Shown: positions 34,402 through 44,648, counted from the stretch's first letter. The stretch is 64,000 nt of DNA from VRUE01 sp963817945 (GCA_963817945.1 CAWFQH010000002.1:124001-188000); one strand, 5' to 3'. Notes: generated from the sequence alone by a model not told the origin. A program made the numbers and translations.

Positions 34402-35793
34402 CTATTCGTACTTCAGGTAGATCGTGTCGCCTACGTTGATCTGCGTGCTGCGTTTCGCCTGGGCTTTCGAGCCGCCGTCGATGACCACGTTCCATTTTTC
34501 GGCCGGCGTCAACGGGTAGCCGTTGACCTGGGTGATCGCGCCTTCGCCGCTGGCCGGCAGGAAGCCGGTCACGCAGCCAGCTGGGGTCGTTTTGGCGACG
34601 GCGGCGTTGAGGACCGTCGCCAGCGTCGTCGTCGTGGCTTTCGGGGCCAGTGAGACCGAGCAGACTTTCAACGGGGAGGTCCCGTCATCGACGATCAGCG
34701 CCAGCGACGCGGATTCCGATTCACCGGTCGCGAACTGCGTCACGCCCTTCCACTGGGGACCGCTTTTCGGCGTCGGCGGGATGGCGGTGAAGCCGCCACC
34801 GCCAAGTGCGCGCACGGCGTTCTGGCTCGAGTACAGATTGGCCGTACTGCCAGAGGTCCCATACCTGAAGCCGCCGCCGGTCACTTGCTGGGAGATGAGG
34901 AAATTGAGCGGCGTCTTTTTGCTGGGATTGGGGCCGGTGAATTCAGCGGCCTGGGGATCGAGCCCGCAGGCTTTGAGGCCCGCCACCGCCCAAGCATTGG
35001 AGTCGGTGTTGTTGCCAAAAGCCGATTTGAAAGCTCCGGTCGTGCCTTCGAAGATCGAGGCGAGGTATTTCTTCGCGTTGACGATCGACGTGTCGGTGTT
35101 GGCGACGCCCGCGTTGCAGAGGGATGCCATCGCTGCACCGGTCATGTCAGCTTCAGAAGCTTTTTTCAGCGCTTCTTCGTTGCCGGCGGCTTTTTCCCAA
35201 GTCCAACCGCCGTCGGTGTGCTGGTTGGCTTTCACCGCATCGACCGCATCGTCTAGGACGACCTGGGGCAGACGCTGCACGCCACCGGTCGTCTTCGCGT
35301 TCGCCAGCGCCAACAGGCCGAACACGGTCGCGTTGAAGGTCGAACCGTAGTAGCCGGGCGTTGCGGGCTGGTAGTAGGAGACGACTTTCGCGAGCAGGTT
35401 CTGTCGTTTGGAGACGCGAGCGGGGTCGATGCCGGCGGCGTAAGCGATGAGGGCCGCCCGCTCGAAGTCGGTTGCGAGCGCTCCTTCGCCGGGCCAGCCG
35501 ACGGCGCCGACTTCGCCTTCGTACCAGCTGCGGGCATCGGTGTTCGCTTTTTCGCCCTTGTTGACGTCGGCGGCGGCGACGTTCGTCGCCGCGAAGGCCG
35601 TCAGGGCCCAATCTCCGCCGAAGCCGGGAATGGCACCGGTTTCTTTGTTCTGCAGGCCTTTGAGGTAGGTGTGACCTTTGCCGATCGAGGACGCGATTTC
35701 TTCGGGCGTCGCGGTGGCCGATGCCGCGGAGGGCACCAGTAGCGAGGCGACCGCGGCGGCCACCAGCGCGAGCCGGGAGGACAGTTGACGCAT
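34402..35793 (-). CDS. Exported transcobalamin/intrinsic-factor-like B12-binding protein
   Basis: This 463-residue secreted protein joins both domains of animal B12 carriers in one chain. After a signal peptide (about 1-26) comes an alpha/alpha toroid (about 30-335) with repeats such as GAIPGFGGDWAL, NQHTDGGWTWEKAAG, ADMTGAAMASLCNAGV and NTDSNAWAVAGLKACG. A DUF4430-like beta domain follows (about 375-463), with GCVTGFLPASGEGAITQVNG and the last strand NVGDTIYLKYE. No cyclase Asp motif is present. ATG at 35793 follows GGAG eight bases upstream and is preceded by a cobalamin riboswitch. It ends without an anchor, so it may be released or bound by the anchored partners. B12 binding is predicted from fold plus riboswitch. 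Confidence 0.88.
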   Translation of the reverse strand: MRQLSSRLALVAAAVASLLVPSAASATATPEEIASSIGKGHTYLKGLQNKETGAIPGFGGDWALTAFAATNVAAADVNKGEKANTDARSWYEGEVGAVGWPGEGALATDFERAALIAYAAGIDPARVSKRQNLLAKVVSYYQPATPGYYGSTFNATVFGLLALANAKTTGGVQRLPQVVLDDAVDAVKANQHTDGGWTWEKAAGNEEALKKASEADMTGAAMASLCNAGVANTDTSIVNAKKYLASIFEGTTGAFKSAFGNNTDSNAWAVAGLKACGLDPQAAEFTGPNPSKKTPLNFLISQQVTGGGFRYGTSGSTANLYSSQNAVRALGGGGFTAIPPTPKSGPQWKGVTQFATGESESASLALIVDDGTSPLKVCSVSLAPKATTTTLATVLNAAVAKTTPAGCVTGFLPASGEGAITQVNGYPLTPAEKWNVVIDGGSKAQAKRSTQINVGDTIYLKYE

Positions 35794-35909
35794 GGATGGA
35801 TCTCCTTCTGGTTTTGGGGACGGTCGAGCTCTCCGTCCCCCGACGCAGTGGAGCGTGAGAGGGATGAAAGACCGCCGTCCGTTCGCGAAACAGTGGGTCC
35901 TTATGTCTG

Positions 35910-36021
35910 CGTCAGGCGGCGAGCATTCGGACTCGGGGTTGGAGGCCATGCCGGGCCTCGCCGCCCATCACCGTTGCGCGTCAGTCCCGGGTTCTCACCG
36001 GGTTCCCTCGACCGCTTGACG
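35910..36021 (-). ncRNA. Cobalamin riboswitch (variant type) before the 34402-35793 gene
   Basis: On the minus strand the core GAGGGAACCCGGTGAGAACC is followed by GGGACTGACGCGCAACGGTG and later GAGTCCGAATGCTCGCC, the arrangement of the actinobacterial ACGCGCAACGGT subclass. P1 pairs CGTCAAGCGG with CCGCCTGACG with one mismatch. It is shorter than, and not a copy of, the two other riboswitches here. It ends 116 bases before the ATG. Confidence 0.88.
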
Positions 36022-36105
36022 ATTCCAACCTAGAGCCGCGACCGGCGGCGAGGAGATCGCGCGGTCGGATTTCGGCTAGATTGCCCGCGCACAAGACAAT
36101 CCACG

Positions 36106-36257
36106 GATCGGTGGACAGGGAAGCCGGTGAGAGACCGGCGCGGGCCCGCCACTGTGACCGAGAGAAGCCCGCCGCACGCCATGCGGCAGCCACTGGCCGG
36201 AACCGGCCGGGAAGGCGCGGCGGGAAGGCTCGGAAGCCAGGAGACCTCCCTCCGATC
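36106..36257 (+). ncRNA. Cobalamin riboswitch before the 36291-37871 gene
   Basis: The sequence holds GGGAAGCCGGTGAGAGACCG, GCCCGCCACTGTGACCG and AAGCCAGGAGACC in order, with P1 formed by GATCGG (36106-36111) and CCGATC (36252-36257). It is almost identical in sequence to the riboswitch at 34152-34300 in the other orientation, down to the downstream GGAAAGGGGTC ribosome-site region. TAGATT (36077-36082) is a possible -10. The ATG follows 34 bases after the aptamer. Confidence 0.95.
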
Positions 36258-36290
36258 CCTCCACAAGCCCTCGAGGAAAGGGGTCCAAGG

Positions 36291-37871
36291 ATGCGAGCAG
36301 TCCCCCTCCGACGTACCGTTGCGCTCTGCGCGTCTTTTCTGGCGTTCGCCGTGCTTCCGAGTGCCGCGACGGCCACCTCCACCCAGAGCGAAATAGACAC
36401 CGCGGTCGAAAAAGCAACGGAGTACCTCCGCGCCCAGCAGGAAGCGGCGACGGGAGCGATTCCCGGCTTCGGGGGCGACTGGGCGACGCCCGCCCTGACC
36501 GCGGCCGGCATCGACGCTGCCGACGTCCGCGGCCCCGACCCCGGCAACCCGAGCCTGCAGGACTTCCTGCTCGGCGAATACACCCTGCCCACCTGGGACG
36601 AAGACCCGCCCGCCGGCACCGTCGCCGAGTACGCGCGCTCGACCCTCATCTCCCACGCCGCTGGCCTCGATCCGGCTCGGCTCTCGGCCACCTCGAATCA
36701 GCCGGCGCAGCTCGCCGGGCGCTGGAACCCCGCTACTGGCAGCTTCGGCGAAGCCAGCAGCTACAACACCGCCTTCGCGATCCTTGCGATGAAGGTGGCG
36801 GGCGCGCCGCAATGGGCGCTGGCGCCGTCGGTTTCCTTCCTGCGGCAAAACCAGCACGACGACGGAGGCTGGACCTTCACCGCTGCCCTCACCGAAGCGG
36901 CCCAGGGTGAACCGAGCGAAGAGGACATGACGGGCGCCGCGGTCGCGGCCCTGTGCGAAGCCGGGGTGCCGGCATACGACCCCGCTGTCGCCTCCGCGCT
37001 CGGCTATCTGCGCGGCCGGCTGATCGACGCGACGGGAGGCATCGAATACCTCTGGGGCTTCCCGGCCGGATCGCCGAACGCGGACACCAACGCCTGGGTC
37101 CTCAGCGGGCTCAATGCCTGCGGCATCGATCCGCAGTCGGCTGCCTGGACGACCTCGGCTGGCAAGACGCCGGTCGACTACCTGCTCTCGCTGCAGGTCC
37201 CGTCCGGGGCGGAAGCGGGCGCCTTCGGCTACGAAGACACCAGCGCGGGCAACCTCTACTCGACCCAAGATGCGCTGCGGGCGATCGCCGGCGGCGTCTT
37301 CACCGCAGCGCCCGTGAGCGTGCGGACGCCGCCGACGGTGGCGCCGGGAACGCCAGTGCCACACCTCCTGGCGATCGAGCTGGCGCCGGGCAACGTGAGG
37401 ATCTGCAAGGTCACGGCGCCGGCCGCTGCATCGTTGACGGAGGTACTCGCAGCAGCTGAGGCCGTCTCCTACCCGCCCGGTTGCGTGACTTCGTTGTCGG
37501 TAAGCGAAGGCAGGGTGGAGTCGATTGATGGAGTGGCGCCCGAGGGCGGGGACGAGGCCTGGCTGGTCCGCCTCGACCGCGGCAGTGCCGCCGTCGCCGG
37601 CGAACAGCCGGTCGGCTTCGGGGACCTGATCGCGCTGCGGATCGGCCCGAACTCGTCGCAGGCCGCTAGTGCGCAGGGGCCGGCTGGCTCTCCGGGCGCG
37701 GCTGGGGCGCCGGGGCCGGTCGGGCCGGCCGGCAAGCGCGGACGGGGAGTCCTGCCCCGCCGGGGAAGAAAGGCGTGCAGGCAGGCGCGAGGTCACAAGA
37801 CCTGGAGGCCCCTGCGCCGCTGCAAGTCGAGGCACGCCCACGGACATCGCGGCTCGCACGGGCGAGCCTGA
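36291..37871 (+). CDS. Exported transcobalamin-like protein with collagen-like and basic tail
   Basis: This 526-residue protein has a signal peptide (about 1-28), an alpha/alpha toroid (about 30-345; GAIPGFGGDWATP, NQHDDGGWTFTAAL, EDMTGAAVAALCEAGV, NADTNAWVLSGLNACG), a DUF4430-like beta domain (about 360-455; PPGCVTSLSVSEG, VGFGDLIALRIGP), and then a tail. The tail has about eight Gly-X-Y triplets (GPAGSPGAAGAPGPVGPAGK, about 465-484) and ends in some 40 residues rich in Arg, Lys, Gly and His. The toroid is clearly paralogous to that of the 34402-35793 protein. A riboswitch controls it. The tail may bind wall polymers or teichoic acids electrostatically; that is inference. The ATG at 36291 follows GGAAAGGGG. 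Confidence 0.87.
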   Translation: MRAVPLRRTVALCASFLAFAVLPSAATATSTQSEIDTAVEKATEYLRAQQEAATGAIPGFGGDWATPALTAAGIDAADVRGPDPGNPSLQDFLLGEYTLPTWDEDPPAGTVAEYARSTLISHAAGLDPARLSATSNQPAQLAGRWNPATGSFGEASSYNTAFAILAMKVAGAPQWALAPSVSFLRQNQHDDGGWTFTAALTEAAQGEPSEEDMTGAAVAALCEAGVPAYDPAVASALGYLRGRLIDATGGIEYLWGFPAGSPNADTNAWVLSGLNACGIDPQSAAWTTSAGKTPVDYLLSLQVPSGAEAGAFGYEDTSAGNLYSTQDALRAIAGGVFTAAPVSVRTPPTVAPGTPVPHLLAIELAPGNVRICKVTAPAAASLTEVLAAAEAVSYPPGCVTSLSVSEGRVESIDGVAPEGGDEAWLVRLDRGSAAVAGEQPVGFGDLIALRIGPNSSQAASAQGPAGSPGAAGAPGPVGPAGKRGRGVLPRRGRKACRQARGHKTWRPLRRCKSRHAHGHRGSHGRA

Positions 37872-37883
37872 GGCGATCTTCGT

Positions 37884-38372
37884 TCAGCCGCCTGCGAGCC
37901 CGGCCTCGTGGCCGCGCTCGCAGGCGCGCTGGAAGCTGGCGGAGGGGGGTTCCGATCCGCGCGGGCTGTAGCGGGCGGCCGCGTCGAGGCGGCGCAGCAG
38001 GTCGGCGTGGATTCCTTCGGTCTCCTCGGCACCGCGTTCGGCGGCGCCGAGGAGGTAGCCAAGGCGCACGGCGGCACTTCCGCCTGGTTCGGTGCGCGCT
38101 TCTCGGTTCAGCTGCGTCGCGACCGCGACCATCGTCGCGCCGACCGTCGCCAGCTCGCCGCCGGCCTGGTTCTGCGACAGGCAGTCGGAGATCGGCACCT
38201 CGCCACTCAGCCGCACCTCGTCGGGCGCGTTGCCGAGCGCACCCAGGTAAGCGCCTCGCCCCTCGAGGCAGGCTGCCGGCGTCCCGTCTCCGCCGTCGCC
38301 GCAGCCGGCGACCGCCAGGACCGCCGCCACGGCAAGTGTCGAGAGGGCGGTTCGGGGCCGCATCGCCGGCAT
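37884..38372 (-). CDS. Small lipoprotein of unknown function
   Basis: This 162-residue protein has a signal peptide with a lipobox (AVAGC, Cys at about 24), so it is a predicted lipoprotein on the outer face of the membrane. The mature part is Ala/Gly/Glu-rich and helical, with two Cys (ACLEGRG; SDCLSQ) and a final CERGHEAG. No family is recognised. It is convergent with the transcobalamin-like gene (13 bases apart) and follows the M15-like gene in the same direction. It does not look like a B12 ABC-transporter binding protein (no BtuF motifs). Confidence 0.75.
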   Translation of the reverse strand: MPAMRPRTALSTLAVAAVLAVAGCGDGGDGTPAACLEGRGAYLGALGNAPDEVRLSGEVPISDCLSQNQAGGELATVGATMVAVATQLNREARTEPGGSAAVRLGYLLGAAERGAEETEGIHADLLRRLDAAARYSPRGSEPPSASFQRACERGHEAGLAGG

Positions 38373-38394
38373 CCTACGGACGTGCTCTCACTTG

Positions 38395-38412
38395 ACCACC
38401 CATATGGGTGGT
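38395..38412. repeat. Palindrome of the GTTGACCACC family
   Basis: ACCACCCATATGGGTGGT is a perfect 18-bp palindrome, extended to TTGACC...GGT(T)CAA with one extra base. It resembles the hairpin at 47890-47920 and lies 22 bases upstream of the lipoprotein start, so it could be a terminator for the upstream gene or an operator. Confidence 0.5.
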
Positions 38413-38432
38413 TCAACCGGGGGACGTCCCGA

Positions 38433-39082
38433 TCAGTCGCCGACGGGGAGGCCGCCAGGACGGACGGAGGAGATGCCGCCCGGCGGCGAGGGAGGTGGCT
38501 TCGGCTCGGCCGGCTTGCGCTGGGGCCGCGGGGTGGGGGAGACCCCCTGGAAGCTGACGGCGAAGACCTCGACCCATTCGGCGAGCTCGAACTCCGGTAC
38601 TTCCGCGTGTTCCCAGGAGAGGTGTAGATGGTGGCCGCAGCCGTGGCCGGCGTCGCCGTCGTAGCCGACCCAGCGGAACGGAGCGCGCGGACGGTTCTGG
38701 CGCGGCTCGGCCCAGCGGGCGAGGCGGGTGACGCCGCGCCAGTTCCGATCACAGCTGGCGCTCGCGTGCAGCGGCACGATGTCGACCGCGAGCCCGTTGT
38801 GGTGGTCGGAGTTCTTCACGTGGCAGCCGCGGCAGCCGACGTGTTCGCCTCCCCCGGCAGGTGGCCTGAGTAGCCGTCGCTGACATAGATCGAGAAGCGC
38901 TGGGCGATCCAGCGCAGGTTGGGGACGATGCGGCGGTCGACCATGTCGCCTTCTTCGTGCGGGATCGAGGCCGGGATCGGGACGATTTCGTTCGGCGCGA
39001 AGGCAAGGCGGGTCAGCGGTACGGCAGCGCCGGCGGGCGCGGTCAGGCAGGAAAGCAGCAGGAGGACCCCGAGTAGCGACAT
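38433..39082 (-). pseudogene. Exported M15-type peptidase gene with one frameshift
   Basis: Two frames on the minus strand join to one protein. Codons from ATG 39082 encode a signal peptide (MSLLGVLLLLSCL) and IVPNLRWIAQRFSIYVSDGYSGHLPG. The frame then runs into a stop, while the -1 frame continues with GGEHVGCRGCHVKNSDHHNG, LAVDIVPLHA and GCGHHLHLSWEHAEV. His-x-x-Gly-x-Ala-x-Asp and His-x-His patterns are those of M15-like D-Ala peptidases. The break lies at the five-C run 38851-38855 (one base missing), so it is a sequencing error, a real mutation or a -1 slippage site. The intact product would be an exported wall peptidase with a Pro-rich tail. Confidence 0.75.
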
Positions 39083-39209
39083 GGCGAGCCGGCGGACGCC
39101 CCGCCGCTCGGCTCTGCCTGCTCTGTGCGCTTGCCTTGCCACGTCCCCTGCCATCGACCACGACGGCGAATGGCTTGAGAACCGCACACCGGCTGTAGGG
39201 TTCCGCTCG

Positions 39210-40808
<1,599 letters not shown>

Positions 40809-40842
40809 GCACCGGTCACTCCCGTCTGAGATAACTAGCGCG

Positions 40843-43707
40843 ATGGCCCTGCTCGAGCGCGACCTCTCGACTATTGCCCCACGGACCGCCGAGCCCGCCG
40901 CCGACCGTGCTCCGGACGAGCTGGCTGGCGGTACCCCGCAGCCGCTCCGTGCCGAGCTCGAGCGCCTGCTCGGCGCCGACCGCGTGCTGGGGCGGGTCAG
41001 CGACATCGTCCGCTACGCCTCCGACGCCAGTCCCTACCGCCTCTTCCCGCGGGCGGTTGTGATGGCACACGATGCTGACGACGTCGCCAAGGTGCTCGCC
41101 TACGGTCGCGAGCACGGCGTCCCGGTCGTCTTCCGCGCTGGCGGCACCAGCCTCAACGGGCAGGGGCAGGGCGACGGCATCCTGGTCGACGTGCGGCGCC
41201 ACTTCCGCGGCGTCGCGGTCGAGGACGACGGCGCGCTCGCCAGGGTCAAGCCCGGCACCGTGCTCGGCCATGCCAACCGCGTCCTCGCCCCGCACGGGCG
41301 CAAGCTCGGCCCCGACCCGGCCAGCACCGACATCGCCACCGTCGGCGGCGTGATCGCCAACAACTCGGGCGGCATGCGCTGCGGGGTCGTCCACGACTCC
41401 TACTCGACGGTGCGCTCGCTGACCTTCGTCCTCCCCTCGGGGACGACGATCGACACCGCCGCGCCGGATGCCGCCGAGCGCTTCGCCGCCGCCGAGCCGG
41501 AGCTGGCCGCCGGCCTGGCGACGATCCGCGACGAGATCCGCGCCGACGCCGATTTGAGCGAGCGGATCCGCCGCAAGTTCGCGATCAAGAACACGACCGG
41601 CTACCGGCTCTGCGCCTTCCTCGACGCCGACGAGCCGCTCGAGATCTTCCGGCGCCTGATCGTTGGGTCCGAGGGCACGCTCGCCTTCGTCGCCGAGGCG
41701 GTTTTCGAGACGGTGCCGTTGCCGGCCCGCACGACCACCGCTTGGGTTCACTTCCCTGGCATCGACGAGGCAATCGCGCCGGTCCGCGACCTAGTCGACG
41801 CCGGCGCCAGCGCGGTCGAGCTGATGGTGGCGCCGGCGCTGATCACCGCCGCCTGGAACATGGTCGGCGCGCCGGAGGAGTGGAAGGAGCTGCCGCCCGA
41901 GTCGGCGGTCCTCCTGGTCGAGTTCGGCGCCGCGACCGAGGCCGAGTTGGGCGACCGCGTCGCCGGGGCGGCCGAGATCCTCGCCGGACACACGACGATC
42001 CGGCCGCTCGAGTTCACCCGCGACGCCGAGAAGATCGAGCTGGCCTGGCGGGTGCGCGAGGGCCTGCACGGGCTGATCGGGCGGCTGCGCCTACCCGGCA
42101 CGGCGCTGATCGTCGAGGACGTCTGCGTGCCGCCGGAGCGGATCGCCGAGGGCGCCCGCGACCTGCAGGCGCTGCTCGGCGAGCATGGCTTCCTGCCCGG
42201 CGTTGCCGGCCACGCCTCGGCCGGCAACCTGCACTTCATGCTGACGCCGGACTTCGGGGTGCAGGAGGACCTAGAGCGCTACGAGGCCTTCATGGCGAAG
42301 CTGGTTGAGCTGGTCGTCGGCAAGTACGACGGCTCACTCAAGGCCGAGCACGGGACCGGAATCAACATGGCCCCTTATGTTGAGCGCGAGTGGGGGACGA
42401 AGGCAACCGAGCTGATGTGGCGGGTGAAGCAGCTCGCCGATCCCGACGGAGTGCTGGCCCCCGGCGTGGTGCTCAACCGCGACCCCGGCGTCCACCTGCG
42501 CAATCTGAAGACCACGCCCCCGATCGAGGAGTCGGCGACGACCTGCGTCGAGTGCGGCTTCTGCGAGCCGGTCTGCCCCAGCCGCCACCTGACGACGACG
42601 CCGCGGCAGCGGATCGTGCTGCGGCGTGAGATGGCGCGCCAGCCGGAGGGATCACCCGTGCAACGGGCTCTGCTCGAGGAGTACGAGTACGACTCGATCG
42701 AGACCTGCGCCGCCGACGGCTCCTGCCAGCTCGCCTGCCCGGTCGGGATCGACACCGGCAAGCTGATCAAGGAACTGCGGGCCGAGCGCCACACCGAGCG
42801 CGCCGAAGCGCTCGCCCTGGCGACGGCGAAGCGCTGGAAAGCGGCCGAACGCGCTTCGCGCGCCGCGCTGCGGATCGGCGGGCCGCTGGCGCGGCGGACG
42901 AAGCGAGGCAGGGCCCTGCCCAAGCCGGGGTCGGCGCGCCTGCCGGAGACCCGTCGCGAGGGCGCTGCCGCCGTCTACGTCCCGTCCTGCACCAACCGCA
43001 TCTTCGCCTCCCCCGCCGACGGGCCTATTTCGGCTTCCAGGACGCCGTTTTCGGCCCGTCGGCAGATGGGCCTGGCGGAGGCACTCGTCGAAGTGTCGGC
43101 TCGCGCCGGGTTGCCGGTCTGGATCCCGGACGAGGTCGCCGGCACCTGCTGCGGACTGCCCTGGAGCTCCAAAGGCTTCGACGCCGCTCACCGTCACAAG
43201 GCCAACGAGATGATCGAGCGGCTCTGGGCGTGGAGCGGCGAGGGCGAGCTGCCGGTCGTGATCGACGCCTCCTCCTGCACGCAGGCGGTCGTCGCCAGCG
43301 GCGTGGAGAACCCGCAGCAGCTGCAGGTGCTCGACTCGGTCGCCTGGGCGCACGACCGGCTGCTGCCGCGGCTGGAGATCGGCCACAGGGTCGGCTCGGC
43401 CACGGTGCACCCCACCTGCGCTACCCGGCACATGGGGCTGGCGCCGCGGCTGCGCTCGCTCGCGGCCGCCCTCGCCGAGGAGGTCTACATCGCCCCCTCG
43501 GCCACCTGCTGCGGCTTCGCCGGAGACCGCGGCATCTCACACCCAGAGCTGACCGCCGCCGCGACCCGCGACCAAGCTGCCGAGCTGGCCGGACGCCACT
43601 TCGACGCTCACCTCTCCAGCAATCGCACCTGCGAGATCGGCCTCGCCCGCGCCACCGGCGAGCGTTACGAGTCTTTTCTGTTCCTGCTCGAGGAGCTGAC
43701 CCGATGA
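40843..43707 (+). CDS. Fused FAD-binding oxidase and Fe-S subunit (D-2-hydroxyacid dehydrogenase type)
   Basis: This 954-residue protein combines an FAD_binding_4 domain (about 60-215; VVFRAGGTSLNGQGQGDG), an FAD-oxidase C-terminal domain (about 245-545, ending HGTGINMAPYVEREWG), two 4Fe-4S motifs (CVECGFCEPVCPS and CAADGSCQLACPVG, about 565-630) and two CCG domains (GTCCGLPWSSKG; ATCCGFAGDRG). This is the plan of quinone-linked D-lactate and related D-2-hydroxyacid dehydrogenases. Together with the decarboxylase upstream it could oxidise D-mandelate or a similar acid to the 2-oxoacid. An in-frame palindromic repeat (43015-43063) adds about 18 residues between the Fe-S part and the first CCG domain. 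ATG at 40843 gives the normal N-terminus. Confidence 0.9.
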   Translation: MALLERDLSTIAPRTAEPAADRAPDELAGGTPQPLRAELERLLGADRVLGRVSDIVRYASDASPYRLFPRAVVMAHDADDVAKVLAYGREHGVPVVFRAGGTSLNGQGQGDGILVDVRRHFRGVAVEDDGALARVKPGTVLGHANRVLAPHGRKLGPDPASTDIATVGGVIANNSGGMRCGVVHDSYSTVRSLTFVLPSGTTIDTAAPDAAERFAAAEPELAAGLATIRDEIRADADLSERIRRKFAIKNTTGYRLCAFLDADEPLEIFRRLIVGSEGTLAFVAEAVFETVPLPARTTTAWVHFPGIDEAIAPVRDLVDAGASAVELMVAPALITAAWNMVGAPEEWKELPPESAVLLVEFGAATEAELGDRVAGAAEILAGHTTIRPLEFTRDAEKIELAWRVREGLHGLIGRLRLPGTALIVEDVCVPPERIAEGARDLQALLGEHGFLPGVAGHASAGNLHFMLTPDFGVQEDLERYEAFMAKLVELVVGKYDGSLKAEHGTGINMAPYVEREWGTKATELMWRVKQLADPDGVLAPGVVLNRDPGVHLRNLKTTPPIEESATTCVECGFCEPVCPSRHLTTTPRQRIVLRREMARQPEGSPVQRALLEEYEYDSIETCAADGSCQLACPVGIDTGKLIKELRAERHTERAEALALATAKRWKAAERASRAALRIGGPLARRTKRGRALPKPGSARLPETRREGAAAVYVPSCTNRIFASPADGPISASRTPFSARRQMGLAEALVEVSARAGLPVWIPDEVAGTCCGLPWSSKGFDAAHRHKANEMIERLWAWSGEGELPVVIDASSCTQAVVASGVENPQQLQVLDSVAWAHDRLLPRLEIGHRVGSATVHPTCATRHMGLAPRLRSLAAALAEEVYIAPSATCCGFAGDRGISHPELTAAATRDQAAELAGRHFDAHLSSNRTCEIGLARATGERYESFLFLLEELTR
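43015..43063. repeat. Palindromic repeat inserted in-frame in the oxidase gene
   Basis: Arms GCCGACGGGCCTATTTCGGC (43015-43034) and GCCGTTTTCGGCCCGTCGGC (43044-43063) are inverted repeats with mismatches only in the central five bases. The right arm is the exact reverse complement of 12851-12870 in dnaE2. It encodes ADGPISASRTPFSARR, a stretch that interrupts an otherwise conserved region. Confidence 0.75.
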
Positions 43708-43735
43708 GCGGTGGGCGAGGCGCCGCCGAGCTGGG

Positions 43736-44611
43736 TCAGCGCCTGGCTGCGGCGACCGCCGCAGCGCCCTGCTCGTCGGTGTCGGCCTCGATGTCACGCA
43801 CCGCTTCGATCATTTTCGCGTCGCGTTCGAAGCGCCGGTCGAGGAACGGGTTGAAGACCCCGCGCAGCGCCGAGAAGTAGCGCCACCACTTCGGCGCGAA
43901 GATCCGTGGCGCCCGTTGCTCGATCCCACGCACCATCGCCGCCCCCGCTTCGTCCGGGGTTATCCGCTTGCGCACAAAGGCGGGAACGCTCTCCTGGATC
44001 CGCTCGGAGTTGCGGAGCTCGAAGGCGTCTTGGACCATCTTCGTGTCGACGAAGCCGAAGTAGGCAACGCTGGCGCTGGCGCCGAGCGGGACCAGCTCGG
44101 CCCGCAGCGTTCGCCCCAGCGCCTCGACCCCGGCCTTGGCCGACGCGTAGGCGCTGTTGAGGAGCCCGTTGGCGAAGGCGTAAACCGATGAGGTGAGGAC
44201 GATCTGCCCCTGGCGCTCGACGATCTGCGGCAGCGCGGCCCGCACGGTGCGCCAAACGCCGAGCATGTCGACCTCGAAGACGCGCTCCCATTCCTCGCTG
44301 GTCGCGCCTCGCACCGTCGTGATCTTCGCCGGCGCGATGCCGGCATTGGCGACGGCGACGTCGAGGCCGCCGAAGCGCTCCACGGTCTCGGCGACCGCGG
44401 CCTGGATCGCGCCGGCATCGGTGACGTCGGCGCCGATCCCAATCGCCCGGGGCCCGATCCGCTCGGCCGCCTCGCGCGCGTCTGCGGCGTCGATGTCGAC
44501 CACGGCGACAGAGGCACCGCGCATGTGCATCTGGCGCGCCGTCTCGAAGCCAATTCCGCGCGCCGCGCCGGTGATCAGGGCGACCTTTCCGTTCAAGTCG
44601 TATACCGGCAT
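43736..44611 (-). CDS. Short-chain dehydrogenase/reductase
   Basis: This 291-residue SDR has the NAD(P)-binding TGAARGIGFE at residues 14-23, an acidic residue after the second strand (VVDIDAAD), the ANAGIAP motif near 88 and the catalytic SSVYAFANGLLNSAYASAK with Ser at about 140 and Tyr/Lys at about 153/157. Asp in VVDID favours NAD over NADP. The C-terminal 50 residues are longer and carry Trp-rich KWWRYFSALRGVF, a possible membrane-association patch. The substrate is unknown. It is convergent with the oxidase gene; its start region is divergent from ileS. Confidence 0.9.
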   Translation of the reverse strand: MPVYDLNGKVALITGAARGIGFETARQMHMRGASVAVVDIDAADAREAAERIGPRAIGIGADVTDAGAIQAAVAETVERFGGLDVAVANAGIAPAKITTVRGATSEEWERVFEVDMLGVWRTVRAALPQIVERQGQIVLTSSVYAFANGLLNSAYASAKAGVEALGRTLRAELVPLGASASVAYFGFVDTKMVQDAFELRNSERIQESVPAFVRKRITPDEAGAAMVRGIEQRAPRIFAPKWWRYFSALRGVFNPFLDRRFERDAKMIEAVRDIEADTDEQGAAAVAAARR

Positions 44612-44648
44612 CGGGCCGCAGCGTACTCGCTCCTAGAATCACCTGCCC

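Noticed and set aside
36030..37859. Long open frame (609 codons) antisense to the 36291-37871 gene
   Set aside because: It is a high-GC shadow: no signal peptide, no domain, heavy Arg/Pro bias. The plus-strand gene has a riboswitch, a ribosome site and recognisable domains.
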